From the NCBI GenBank assembly GCA_933228675.1, contig OW121741.1:75320629-75384628 (forward strand): DNA of 64,000 nt, in the 5' to 3' direction. Shown here piece by piece: positions 22,741-34,265 of the stretch (position 1 is the stretch's first letter; every line of letters starts with the position of its first letter). The translations under genes were made by a program, and so were the position numbers. Origin of the DNA: Stomorhina lunata (Eukaryota > Arthropoda > Insecta > Diptera > Rhiniidae). The notes under the pieces were generated by a model. That model saw nothing but the letters and a program-made list of their open reading frames with translations, was not told where the DNA came from and made no database searches.

Positions 22741-24600
22741 CTAAAGTATTTATATTCTCAATACAACATTTTAACAAGTTCCTTAGAAATATCAAATTTT
22801 CAAAAATTTTCTATTTTTTTCTAGAAAATTTTTCAAAGATATTCTATTTTTATAAAAATTTATCAAAATTTTTCTATTTTTATATAAAATTTTTTTCCTT
22901 TTTTTTACAAATTTTCAAAAATTTTCTATTTCTATAGCAAATTTCTATTTTTATAGGAAATTTTTGCAAAAATTTTCTATTTTTATAGGAAATTTTTCAA
23001 AATTTTATATTTCTAAAGGAAATTTTTCAAAAATTTTGTATTTTTGTAGGAAAGTTTTCAAAATTTCCTATTTTTATAGGAAGGTTTTCAAAAATTTTCT
23101 ATTTTTCTAGGAAAATTTTGCAAAAACTTTCTATTTTTATAGGAAATTTTTACAAAAATTTTCTATTTTTATAGAAGATTTTTTAAAATTTTTCTATTTT
23201 TATAGAAGATTTTCAAAATTTTTCTTTTTTTATAGGAAATTTTTGCAAAAATTTTCTATTTTTATAGGAAATTTTTGCAAAAATTTTCTATTTTTATAGG
23301 AAATTTTTGCAAAAATTTTCTATTTTTATAGGAAATTTTTGCAAAAATTTTCTATTTTTATAGGAAATTTTTGCAAAAATTTTCTATTTTTGTAGGAAAT
23401 TTTTGCAAAAATTTTCTATTTTTATAGGAAATTTTTGCAAAAATATTCTATTTTTATAGGAAATTTTTGCAAAAATTTTCTATTTTTATAGGAAATTTTT
23501 GCAAAAATTTTCTATTTTTATAGGAAATTTTTGCAAAAATTTTCTATTTTTATAGGAAATTTTTGCAAAAATTTTCTATTTTTATAGGAAATTTTTGCAA
23601 AAATTTTCTATTTTTATAGGAAATTTTTGCAAAAATTTTCTATTTTTATAGGAAATTTTTGCAAAAATTTTCTATTTTTATAGGAAATTTTTGCAAAAAT
23701 TTTCTATTTTTATAGGAAATTTTTGCAAAAATTTTCTATTTTTATAGGAAATTTTGCAAAAATTTTCTATTTTTATAGGAAATTTTTGCAAAAATTTTCT
23801 ATTTTTATAGGAAATTTTTGCAAAAATTTTCTATTTTTATAGGAAATTTTTGCAAAAATTTTCTATTTTTATAGGAAATTTTTGCAAAAATTTTCTATTT
23901 TTATAGGAAATTTTTGCAAAAATTTTCTATTTTTATAGGAAATTTTTGCAAAAATTTTCTATTTTTATAGGAAATTTTTGCAAAAATTTTCTATTTTTAT
24001 AGGAAATTTTTGCAAAAATTTTCTATTTTTATAGGAAATTTTTGCAAAAATTTTCTATTTTTATAGGAAATTTTTCAAAATTTTTTTTATTTTTATAGGA
24101 AATTTTTCAAAAATTTTCTATTTTTATAGGAAATTTTTGCAAAAATTTTCTATTTTTATAGGAAATTTTTGCAAAAATTTTCTATTTTTATAGGAAATTT
24201 TTGCAAAAATTTTCTATTTTTATAGGAAATTTTTGCAAAAATTTTCTATTTTTATAGGNNNNNNNNNNNNNNNNNNNNNNNNNNNNNNNNNNNNNNNNNN
24301 NNNNNNNNNNNNNNNNNNNNNNNNNNNNNNNNNNNNNNNNNNNNNNNNNNNNNNNNNNNNNNNNNNNNNNNNNNNNNNNNNNNNNNNNNNNNNNNNNNNN
24401 NNNNNNNNNNNNNNNNNNNNNNNNNNNNNNNNNNNNNNNNNNNNNNNNNNNNNNNNNNTTTTTAACAATTTTCTATTTTTCGAGGTAATTTTTGAAGATT
24501 TTTCAATTTGTATATAAAATTTTGAATTTTCATAGGAATTTATAAAATAGTTTTAATTTTTATAATATATTTTAAAATTCAATTTTTATAGGAAATTTAA
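22741..24600 (+). repeat. 32-bp minisatellite (Sat2), array 1
   Basis: The unit combines TTTTCTATTTTTATAGG and AAATTTTTGCAAAAA, 32 bp. It is highly uniform from about 23220 to 24258 and more diverged at both edges. A 200-base run of N interrupts it at 24259-24458, so the true array length is unknown. The unit contains a small CTAT...ATAG inverted repeat. The same satellite appears on the other strand at 54425-56290. Confidence 0.95.
24259..24458. other. Assembly gap of 200 N
   Basis: Exactly 200 undetermined bases in the uniform core of the tandem array. This is a placeholder-like length, typical of a collapsed repeat. Sequence after the gap is much more diverged than before it. Confidence 0.98.
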
Positions 24601-25463
24601 AAAAAAATTAAATTTTTGAAGAAATTCTTTAAAATCTTTTAATTTAAAAAAATTTTTTTTTTTTTAATTTTCTTTTTTTCGTTTTTCTAAAAACTTTACT
24701 TCTTTAAAAGATATTTTTTAAACATTTTTTTTTATTGTTATAGGCAATTTTTTAAAAATTTTCTATAAAAATAGAAAAAACTTTATATTGTTTATAGGAA
24801 ATTTTCAAAAGTTGATATTTATAAAAAATATTACGAAGGGAAAATGTGGCTTATGACTCAAAAACAAAATTTCGAAAAATTAGCTAAAAATTTCAAAACA
24901 TTTTTAAAAAGCCACCATAAGCCACTTTTCAGTTTTATCATTTCTTTACTTCCCCTTTATAGCACTTTTGGCTTAGTCGCCAACAAAGCAACAACAAAAG
25001 TGTGGGAAATAAAGAAATGATAAAACTAAAAAATGTTTCTGTATTTCTGTTCAGATGATAATTTTCGCTTTATATTGATATTTGTTGAACACAATAATAA
25101 TTCGTATTTATTCTGTCCCTCAATATAAGATATGATGTGTGGTTTTTTTGTACTGTCCAGAATTAGGGATAATCCTCTTGATGAGATGGTCTAACCAACC
25201 ATAGAAAAGTGTCAACATTTTTTGGTTTTATCAAAAAACTATTTATTACAATAATAAATAATTGTAATGAATTGGGATCTTAGTGCAATAAACTACAGTA
25301 AAACTTTTTAATTAAATGTTTGATGTCCCAAAATTTTGATAAACCTTCTGAGAAATTTTTTAAGTTGTCAATAGAAAATTTTCAATGCAAAGAAATTGAA
25401 TATTTGAAAAATACTATAAAATTCAAAATTTCTAAAAAATAGAAAAATATAAAATTTAATAGT
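24601..25463. other. AT-rich spacer holding a strong inverted repeat
   Basis: No gene was found. A hairpin-forming segment is annotated separately at 24931-25027. The stretch before it (24600-24830) is decayed Sat2-like sequence. Confidence 0.5.
24931..25027. repeat. 97-bp hairpin-forming element
   Basis: Arms 24931-24954 and 25004-25027 are complementary over 24 bp with one mismatch. An inner stem pairs CACTTTTG (24963-24970) with CAAAAGTG (24995-25002), leaving a terminal loop of about 24 nt. It could be a tiny foldback element or, less likely, a small-RNA hairpin. Confidence 0.7.
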
Positions 25464-26774
25464 TACCTATCAAAACTTTGGTAATGGCAAGTACTCTGAT
25501 AACTGGTTACCTTGTAACGACTACAACATACCATCCGAATAAATAATAAGTTATTACAGAAGTACTTATTTGTAATTAAGATGGTAATTTAAACTGAATG
25601 GCCCCGGTTCAAATCCCACCAAGGGCAACAATTTTTTTTAGTTTTTTTTTTTTTTATTAAAAGAGTCTTTTTAAATGATTTTTGAATTTTAAGAACTTAA
25701 ATATTATCTTCTGTAAAAAAAATTTGTAAAACTAACTCACGTTAATGAAAAAATACCTTCATGAGTCAATTTTGATTATGTAGGGGATGTTGAATACCAA
25801 ACACGATTCTAATTGGTCTTAACTTGGTAAGCCCAACTTATCTGGGTCATCCTTCATCTCAACTGTGGACACACACCTCCTCATGGTATCACCCGGGGAG
25901 CTAGTTTAACACCCATTAATATTGTGAGTTAACATGTTCCGAGAGTTGTCCCATAAGATCGATAAAAATGGGTTAGGATTACGGGCTAGTAACCCTCTCT
26001 TGAAAAAAAATACAATGAAGAGGATAAAATTAGAATTGAAATGTCCCACTACATAATGTTAGAGGAGGATGTCCGAAACTTCGATAGAAAGACCAAGTAG
26101 AGGAACATTTTTCAAAGCAGGGCCTATAAAATTGGAGAATATTCGCACAAGATCGAAATCCTTGGAATTCTAAAATATGCTCGGACTTTGACCTTAACAG
26201 GTCGTAACATTTAAGTAAGTAAGAGTCAATCTTATGTAAAAACTTATACAAAAAAGAAGATTTAAATTGTTTAAGTTTTAAAATAATTTTAAAAAAGTTT
26301 TAAAATAATTACAAAAAATCGTATAAAAATATTTTTCCAAAAATTACAACAAAGCAAAAAAAAAGCAGGGAAAAACAAAGTTATTTTCACATGATTTTGG
26401 ATCTAAAAATAAAAATTGTTTATATTAATTATAAGCTGCTAAGTTTTCAACATATGAAGTAGCTCAGTGGAAGAGTCTCTGCCTAGCAGTCGGAGGGTCT
26501 GGGTTCGAGCCCCCATGGGATCATAAAAAAAAATTTGTATTTGGTTTAAAAATATATGTCTTTAATAAAACAATAACAAAAAAGTTGTTGCTGTTGTTGT
26601 TGCTGCTTTCAAATTGCTTACCCAAGTCATTACTTTTCTGCAATTGGTAAGTACTTGCCTCCAATGACATCCCCATGTTAATGTAATGACTTAAACAGCG
26701 AATGAGTAAGTAGTTCGTGTTCAATAGTTTAACTGTTTAACTCATTATTTGATAATGAAAAGTTTTACTGGGTA
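25464..26774 (+). mobile_element. TA-flanked element family C, copy 1
   Basis: About 1.31 kb, matching 48000-49314 almost throughout in the opposite orientation. In the other copy the ends are TA followed by CCCAGTAAAACTTT and CCCAGCAAAACTTT, a 14-bp terminal inverted repeat with one mismatch. In this copy the left end is slightly mutated (CCTATCAAAACTTT). TA at both outer edges suggests a Tc1/mariner-type target duplication. Inside are a tRNA-like B box (GGTTCAAATCCC near 25608), a LINE-derived C-terminal segment (about 26040-26200) and a second tRNA-like module (26455-26522). There is no transposase, so it is non-autonomous. Confidence 0.7.
26455..26522 (+). other. tRNA-like module (pseudo-tRNA) in family C
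   Basis: TAGCTCAGTGGAAGAGT fits a tRNA D-arm/A box and GGGTTCGAGCCC fits a T-arm/B box. The spacing and an anticodon-arm-like segment in between are also tRNA-like. The acceptor stem does not pair (AATGAAG-like 5' side against TGGGATC on the 3' side), so a functional tRNA gene is unlikely. The same module is in family C copy 2 at about 48251-48318 on the minus strand. Confidence 0.65.
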
Positions 26775-26810
26775 TCTTGAAAAATTTCCTCAAAATAGAT
26801 TTTAAATTAA

Positions 26811-28924
26811 CCCTTCTACTTTCCTTGGATTTGTGCCCTTTATATTACCCTTTGGGTCAATATGAACCAACAATGAAATATTAACAAAATTTCATATTTA
26901 ACATAGGATTTTTGTTTAATTTAGGACCAGCACTCAGGGGATGACCCCTACTTATGCAATGCATTATGTTGGCAGTATGAAAATAGAATATGGGAGGGAG
27001 GATAGTTGGAGTAGTGTTTATACCTATATTCCAACTGGCAGGGAAAACTTCTGCGGGGAGTGAATTCCACATACGAACTACATATATTGCTGAAGAACGA
27101 ATTTAATGTAGCGTGTTTGTACGGTCTACCGTCCAATCGATCACAAAGGAATGAGCTCTAAAAGAATGATGTGTATTGCGGAAAAAAGTCCAAGTTTCGA
27201 GAACGAATTCTCTGATTTCGCTAGAGAATATTCCAAAGTATTAACAATAGGACAGTGTGACACAACTCAAATTACGATTGTGCTCCAGTAAATCAATAGA
27301 GTTGGATACCCCACTGTCTCTTTGAGCACTTTCGCCATTTCTTGCACACGGTCGAGAAGCTCCAAAATAGACTATGAAGCTCCAGCCCATACATGAGGTG
27401 GTGTAAATAGTAAGGAGATCAGATGAAGTGAAGTACCTCTTGCACCGTTTTAGAAAACCGAGGCACTTGAATGCTTCTTTCGGCACTTGAAAAATGTATT
27501 TTGTCGTACGGACATCACTTGCCCAGAACATCAAGAGCATCTGATTCCTCAATATGTACACCACCCATTAATACAGATGAAGAACGTTCCAACGGCAGTC
27601 GGTTCTTCGTAATGGAACGACTCGGAATTCTTAGGATGCCGACCAAGGACTGTCACTTCTACGATATTACCAATAATATCGCAGTTAGAACAACAAAAAC
27701 AACAGATGAAGAAACATTCTTTGCCGCGCGTTTATGCGTAAGCATACAACATCAATTCGCATGACCCCATTTTGAAATTGATTCTAAATATCGGTTTAAT
27801 GATTAATTAATGTTTTGTCTCATAACGCCAACCTCAAGAAGGCTTGGCCTATGATTAAATGAATATGAATGGCAAATATTACTATCATCTGCAAAAGAGT
27901 ATATAGGATTGGAAATTTGATGTAGAAGGTCATTTATAAAGATAAGAAATAGACTTGGAGAAAGAACAGAGCTTGCGGTATCCCTGAATTAATCTTGAAC
28001 TCGTTTGAAGAGAACCTATCTATAACAACTCGTATAGAGCGATCTCTGAGGAAGCTTGATATAAACCTTGAGAAGTTATTACCAACGCCAAAGGCAATAA
28101 GTTTTGATAGAAGTTCTTCATGTCAAACTATATCAAATGCCTTGGAAATATTCTTCGCAAAATATGCCCATTTGTTAGCTCATTGATCTGCAAGTTCTAC
28201 TAGATAAAGCCTGCTTCTGAAGTTTTTATTAAAATTCAAGCCAGGATTCATTTAAGTCCATAAGATCTATACGCTGATACATCTATCAAGTTTGAAAATA
28301 ATGCAACTGGCCATCGTTTAGTCTCGCGCTTACATATGTAATTAGGAACAAGTTCGTCAAGTTTGGATAAAATGATGTAGTATTTTAGTTGTTTTTTTTT
28401 TATTCATGATCTCACGTCGGCTGAAAGATGAAGAGATCTTAAGAGGAAAACTTATTTATTTTTGTTTGGAACATATGATGCTATAGTTGTATAATTTGAA
28501 AACAAAAAATTGCGAAAATAGCGTTACGTAATATGTGAACAGACCATGAATGAAAAAATATTCAATGAAAGCGATTTTATTGATTATTTCACTGAACAAA
28601 TTATTGATAGATGATTCTGAATGAAGGTGAACTCGATTCAATTATGTTTAATAGGAAAAAAAATCATAAAATGGAATTAAGCTTGAAATATCGCTTGTTG
28701 GGTCATATTGACCCAAAGGGTACTAAATGTGTGTAAATCGTGTTTTGAAAAGTAGAGGGGGAAGGATAAATTTTAATATTATTACTTTATTTTAAAAACA
28801 TAAATAATTTTCGTCACTGTAATGGATAAATTAAAGTTTCACATTCATATCTAATTATTTAATGAGATAATTTTGCGTTTGAAAAACAAAATTGGGTCAA
28901 ATTGACCCAAGGAGTGTATAAGGG
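26811..28924. mobile_element. piggyBac-like non-autonomous element (TTAA target)
   Basis: TTAA occurs at 26807-26810 and 28925-28928. The inner ends CCCTTCTACTTTCC and, inverted, CCCTTATACACTCC are terminal inverted repeats. Both are followed by CTTGG- and GGGTCAA-type sequence. Palindromes of the form TGGGTCA-N3-TGACCCA occur at about 28698 and 28893, with a mutated one near 26862. TTAA duplication with CCC-starting termini is the signature of piggyBac superfamily elements. No transposase is visible; the interior is filled by LINE debris. Confidence 0.65.
26930..28215 (-). pseudogene. Decayed Jockey-like LINE reverse transcriptase
   Basis: Read on the minus strand from 28215 downwards, the pieces are ISKAFDIV, SSFLRDRSIRVVID, a FADD active-site motif at about 27883-27895, KEAFKCLGFLKRCKRYFT with SSDLLTIYTT (about 27400-27490), SNSIDLLEHNRNLSCV and MWNSLPAEVFPASW (27030-27072). 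Order and content follow the palm, thumb and C-terminal region of a Jockey-like non-LTR retrotransposon ORF2. Many frameshifts and stops separate the pieces, so it is dead. It lies wholly within the TTAA-flanked element. Confidence 0.85.
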
Positions 28925-30064
28925 TTAATAAAGGTGTACGTATCTACTCGTAATCTAAAGTAGATAAAGTAGATTTCTAAAAATTTACTATCATTAATTG
29001 CATAAATCTTATCACACTCCCATATGCTAAAACTAAATTTAGTTAAACTACATATTCTCGAAGTTATTCTCACATCTGCAAAATATGGTTATTTTAGAGC
29101 AAATAAATAACATATACTCAACAAAAAAAAAAAACCCGGACCTTTTAAACTTTCATATGCATCTATCAAATTTCTGACAAAAAAACCTGCAGAAAAAAAC
29201 TGATTGTTTTTTATTTTAAAATTACACTTCAAATTCAAAAAAGTTTCGGGAGTGAGAATGATTCTACTTGTATGTTTAAGTGTTTTCTTTAAACTCTGTT
29301 TTTTCTAACTTTTTCTTGAATTTATTTTTGCAATAATGTTGATGCGTGAAATGAATTCGACACCCTTCTATTGATTGCGAAAACAAAACAGACCCTTCAG
29401 AAAAATATACAAAACAAACACACACACATAAACATACACAAGACCCGGCTATACACATACGCATACACTTAAATAAACAAATGGTCACAATAGCGAAAAA
29501 AAGGACCTCTGGCCGTTTAAAACATCACAAAATATGTTTGAGTTTAATGGAGTGATGGCTGATGGTGACGATGTTGATGATGATGATGACGGAATAATAA
29601 CGAATACTTAGAATGAAAAAAAAAGTAACGCCATATATGATTGTTACAAAATAAATAGAAAATTTACATTTTCGCTGTCATAAACAGTTTTGAAATTTAA
29701 ATTTTTTTTAGCATTTATGAGTGCTAAGCAAAAAATTTATTTCGTTTTTGCTACAAAGGAATATTTACTGTTTTTTGCAAATATTTATGGTCGAGAATTG
29801 CTTACAAATGTAAATTGAATTTAAATGGCGATTTTTTTTTTGTTCATCTATTCATATGTCGAAGGCTTGAATAAACAAGGAAGGATAGCAGGAAATTTAA
29901 ATTAAAAAATATTATTTGCACAAATATTTTGAAGAGGTTAGAAAGATGGGAGCTTGTAACTAAGAATCTTATCGAAGGCCTTTCAGACGATACTCGTATT
30001 GCTTTAGTTTGTGTAGCAAATGCGTTACAAGAGCCAGAAATAATTACACAGGTCAACAGCAAAA
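28925..30064. other. AT-rich spacer with one unassigned coding-like frame
   Basis: Mostly AT-rich, with an ACAC run near 29416-29428 and a GAT run near 29575-29592. On the plus strand, 29875-30078 is open for 67 codons without an ATG. It reads RLERWELVTKNLIEGL and then SDDTRIALVCVANALQEPE before the stop at 30076-30078. The composition is less random than surrounding frames. I do not recognise it; it may be a gag-like or exon fragment cut by the adjacent foldback element. Confidence 0.35.
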
Positions 30065-31524
30065 ATGTGCTCGAGTAACCACTATATACATTTGATGTAT
30101 CATGGCTACCTTAGTACAAAAATGGTAAAATTTTTAAATTCTATAGCAAGATTTTTAAAAAATTTTTTTTTTTTTTAAATTGCAATTTTTTTTAGACTTT
30201 TCTTCAAATAATTAATGATAACTCAAAAACTACTATTCCGATATTATTAAAATAAAATCAGAAAAATTAGGATTTATATAGCCTTTAATTCGTCTATATA
30301 TCGCGTTTCAATCGGATCAATAGTATCGGAGTTATAATAAAAAACTTAAGAAAAAAATATATTTTTTATGTAAAAATGGCAAAAATTTTCGTTTTAAAAA
30401 AATCATGAAAAATCGAAAACGGCAAAAAACTTCCAAATTTATTATTTTATCGCATAGCGACATATAATAGCAACAAAATGAGATATCGACCTTAAAAATC
30501 GATTGATTTTTTTTCGAATTTATTCAGAATTTAGTGAATTCGCTCATTTTCACAAAATTTTAGTTTTTTGCTTGATATACGCATTATAGCGGGTTTTCAA
30601 AATAAATTTTCCAATTTCAAGGGGTGCATGTCGGATTTTTGTGAGATTTGGTGAGAAACTTCCACCCACAAAATTTTAGTCGAATGGTCAACGTTAACAC
30701 GTAGCGCATAGGCCCCAAATCTGAAAAATAGCGTTTAAATCGAAAAAAATTGTCAAATTTTCAGTTTTTTTTGCAAAATTAAAGCTATTTATTCCCACTG
30801 GTCCTTAGGGCAAACACAATGAGATTTCCAATAAGCTACATATCTTTAAAATCGGTTAAACAGTTTTCGAGTTACTACAATTTGCACTGACCATTACATG
30901 TCCTTGAGGACTCGCCAAAGGCAATTGACCAAAAAATTTGACTAAGTCAAATCGATGGAATAGATCGAAAATGTATTTCATTGTTTTATTCATGTATTTT
31001 ATTTTATATTTTATTTTTTAAATTTATTACAACTTATAAAATAAGGAAATAAATAAATAAATATTATAAACTACAAACTTTGGAATTTTCTTTTATGACA
31101 TTTTCTATTATTGAATAACGAAGTTTTGCTCTAATAAATCTGGAAACTTTTTGCCGTTTTTGATTTTTTATGATTTTTTTAAAACGAAAATTTTTGCCAT
31201 TTTTACGTAAAAAATATATTTTTTTCTTAAGTTTTTTATTATAACTCCGATACTATTGATCCGATTGAAACGCGGTATATAGATGAATTAAAGGCTATGT
31301 AAATCTTAATTTTTATGATAATAATATCGGACTAGTAGTTTTTGAGTTATCATTAATTATTTGAAGAAACGTCTAAAAAAATTGCAATTTAAAAAATTTT
31401 TTTTTTTTTAAATCTTGCCATAGAATTTAAAAATTTTACCATTTTTGTACAAAGGTAGTCATGATACATCAAAATTGTATAGTGTATATATTATATATTG
31501 TATATAGTGGTTTTAAGAGCACAT
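30065..31524. mobile_element. Long-terminal-inverted-repeat (foldback-type) element
   Basis: About 380 bp at 30065-30447 is repeated in inverse orientation at about 31127-31524. Shared blocks include ATGTGCTC at the outer ends, CCACTATATACA, GATGTATCATG, ACTCAAAAACTACTA-like and CGAAAACGGCAAAAA. The right arm has an extra TA-rich insertion near its outer end. The roughly 680-bp centre has no transposase. It is a non-autonomous foldback or long-TIR MITE; I could not define a target duplication. Confidence 0.75.
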
Positions 31525-31824
31525 GAAATTTTTTTTATTTTGTTGCGCTGTGTTATTAATGCTAGAATACAAATTGTACGATCACGCTTTTCTTATGTAG
31601 CGCTAATTTTAGCTGAGTCAGAAATAGTACTGAAGCGATACTAAGTAATAGTCGTAAATTCAGAGATACATTAGAAGTAAATATTGGATCATATTGTGTA
31701 GGTCTAAGTATCTTGGTATTATTGGCTATGGTGTGATTATTCCAGGCTCTTTGACCAAGTTTTTTTTTTTCAAACGCAAAATTTTGCAGGGTGATTTATA
31801 TTTCCGCATTTTATTGAAATATTG
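31525..31824. other. Spacer without recognisable feature
   Basis: No gene, RNA gene or dispersed family was recognised. Confidence 0.45.
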
Positions 31825-32393
31825 GTATTAGACTCACCTTTTAGTATACCAATAGGCTTAGAATCACGATTGAGTCGATTTAGCGATGTCCGTCCGTCCG
31901 TCCGTCTGGCTGACTGGACCCCCATGTAAACCTTGTAATCAAACCACAGGTTGCAATTCTAAACATAATTTGATGAAATTTGGTACAAATCATTTTTTTG
32001 ATAGTGGGACCATGGCTTTTGAAATTCGTCAAAATTGGTCTATTATTTATGGTACCTCCCATAGGTCCCACTTCCCGGAATTGCTAAATTGGCCACAAAT
32101 ATCAATATTTGTTCATGAAATTTTAAATAAATATTGCCTATGTAAACTAAAATTACTGTACCAAATTTCGTTGAAATCGGTCCACATTTAATCATAGCTC
32201 CCATACAAATTCTTCTTTAAAAACGCACTAAATGAGACAAAAAATACTAAAACGCTCGTAAATCTGAAGATAATGAGAATTTTGAGTTTTTTTTGCATAC
32301 GTAATTCTTGTAAAAACTGTAATCCACTTGCTAAATTTCGAGAAAATCGGTCCACATTTGACCCTAGCTCTCATATAATCCAAATGACGGAAA
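31825..32393 (-). repeat. Dispersed repeat family B, copy 3 (truncated)
   Basis: Reverse-orientation B sequence with the GTCCGTCCGTCCGTCTGG core at about 31888. It includes TACCTCCCATAGGTCCC and stops at CAAATGACGGAAA, where the 325-bp MITE begins. The outermost 3' part and the 5' hairpin end are missing. Confidence 0.75.
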
Positions 32394-32718
32394 CAGGGGC
32401 TAAATTACCGCATTCGATATCGATCGAAAATTCAGACTTTTAAGCGAATATTTTGAAGTATACTTTAGGGATGTTCAAAGTAACTTCGATGCAAAAAGAT
32501 TATTGATATTTGGTATCCATTTTGATTCGCTTTTAAAAATATATATTGTTCAATTAAAACTCTTTTACTATTGTTCATCTTTTTTCAAAAAACTTCAAAA
32601 AAATATAGTAAACTGTGAATCTTTTAAATAATTCTGATTATCCTTAAAGTATGCTATACAAATGTTTTGAAAATATCTAAGATTTCGATCGATATCGAAT
32701 GCCGTAATTTGGCCCCTG
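32394..32718. mobile_element. 325-bp MITE with about 35-bp inverted ends
   Basis: The left end CAGGGGCTAAATTACCGC, then ATTCGATATCGATCGAAA, is mirrored at the right end with two mismatches (CAGGGGCCAAATTACGGC, then the same). CAGGGG termini are common in hAT-type MITEs. No 8-bp duplication is seen, so the assignment is open. A diverged end of the same kind may lie near 60580-60605 (TTTTCGATCGATATTGAAT). Confidence 0.7.
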
Positions 32719-34265
32719 GTTTTGCATTAATATGTTGTTAAATACATTTCGTTTAGCTTAATATTTAGTTAGGATAAAGATGTTGATAGTAATACGACAG
32801 GTCCATATATTTTGTAAGGAGTTTTATGTATATAAAGTCTGGACATTGGTGCAATCTTAATATGCTGCTTGTACCTCCAAATCTTTTTGATTGCAGATAT
32901 AACAAGTAAGAGTGTTATATTCGGCTGTACCGAATCATATATATCCACCTTCAAGTTGTGTTAAATTTAGAAACATATCTCATATATCTGCAAGGGTGCA
33001 GCTAATTCAAAATATGGACCAAAATTGAAAAAAATCGCTAAGATAATTGGTATTGTTGGTAAAATCTTTGGACTAAATTCGGTTGCAGTAGCTTTAAAGT
33101 TCAACATTTAAAAATTTCTTAGTGGTCTCAACAGTATTTACTTTGATCAAAACTTGGTCTCATAACCGGGCATAGTTTTATATTAATAAGCTGTTAAATA
33201 CTTTTCGTTGGGCTTAATATTTAGTAGGGCTAAATACGTTAATAGTAATACGGCAGGAACATTTATTTCATTAGGAGTTCCTAAAGTATCCATCATATAT
33301 AAAGTCTGGGCAGAATATTGATTAATGCCTATCTAATTTCATAGGTGCAATCATGAATGTACCTCCAAATATTTTTGATTGTAGTTATAAAAAGGGGATG
33401 TTACATATATAAGAATTATAGCCAAATGTTGACTGATTGTAACAAAATTTTACCTACTAGCTGATATATATATAGAGCTTATTCTCGCAAAATTTAGCTG
33501 TCATAGTTTCTAATTTAATACCTTTTAACTGGCATTTGCTATATTTTTTTTTGGTTTCCGGGAGTGTTTTTTATATGAAAGCTATCGTTAATATAGACCG
33601 ATTCTTACAAAATTTGATATACTGACCAATAGTTGCATAAGACTTCTCTATTCTAAATTTAGTCGTCATAGCTATTATAATTGTACTCAATTTATCAGCA
33701 TTCATGTGTTTCCCGGGCGTGGTTATTTGGGAGCTCTAACTAAATGTGAACCGATTTCGCCCATTTTCAGTACACGACTTTTATAACATATTAAAATTAC
33801 TTTTGTAAAATTTTGTCTCTCTAGCTCTTGTAGTTAAGGAGCTATCGCACTTTTATCTGACGGACAGACGGACATAAACTGTATTTTCTTTTTGTATTTT
33901 TGTGTTTCCGTAAGTTTTTATATGGGAGCTATGGTCAAAGGGTGACCGATTGTAACAAAATTTTACACAATTGCTAGCACTAACATAAGACTTCCTTTCG
34001 TAAAATTTTCTTGCTGTAGCCCTTTTTGTTAAGGCGCTATCGCCCTTTTATCTAACGGACAGACGGACATAAACCCCCTTTTCGTCTTTTTGTGTTTCCG
34101 TAAGTTTTTTATATAGGAGCTATGGTCAAATGGTGACCGATTATGACAAAATTTTTCACGCTGGCTGGCATTCACATAAGACTTCCTTGTGCTAAATTTA
34201 GTGGCCAAAGCTATTGCAGTTTAGTATTTATTGACATTTAAGTGAATTTCAGGTGGAATTTAGGC
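32719..34265 (+). repeat. Dispersed repeat family D, two copies in tandem
   Basis: A fragment at 32719-32900 is followed by a copy starting AACAAGTAAG at 32901. That start leads to a hairpin TTCGG..CCGAA (32920-32934) and a subterminal CCACC motif. Internal phrases (GGGAGCTATGGTCAAA, GACGGACAGACGGACATAAA) match the other D copies. The 3' end is replaced by family A at 34266. Confidence 0.75.

Noticed and set aside
24220..24517. Open frames of 82 and 94 codons
   Set aside because: They run through the 200-N gap and the satellite; not real.
26030..26251. 73-codon frame conserved between both family C copies (also 48526-48747)
   Set aside because: It is antisense to LINE-derived sequence; conservation reflects recent common descent of the two copies.
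26455..26522. Functional tRNA gene
   Set aside because: A and B boxes are good but the acceptor stem does not pair and the module sits inside a mobile element.
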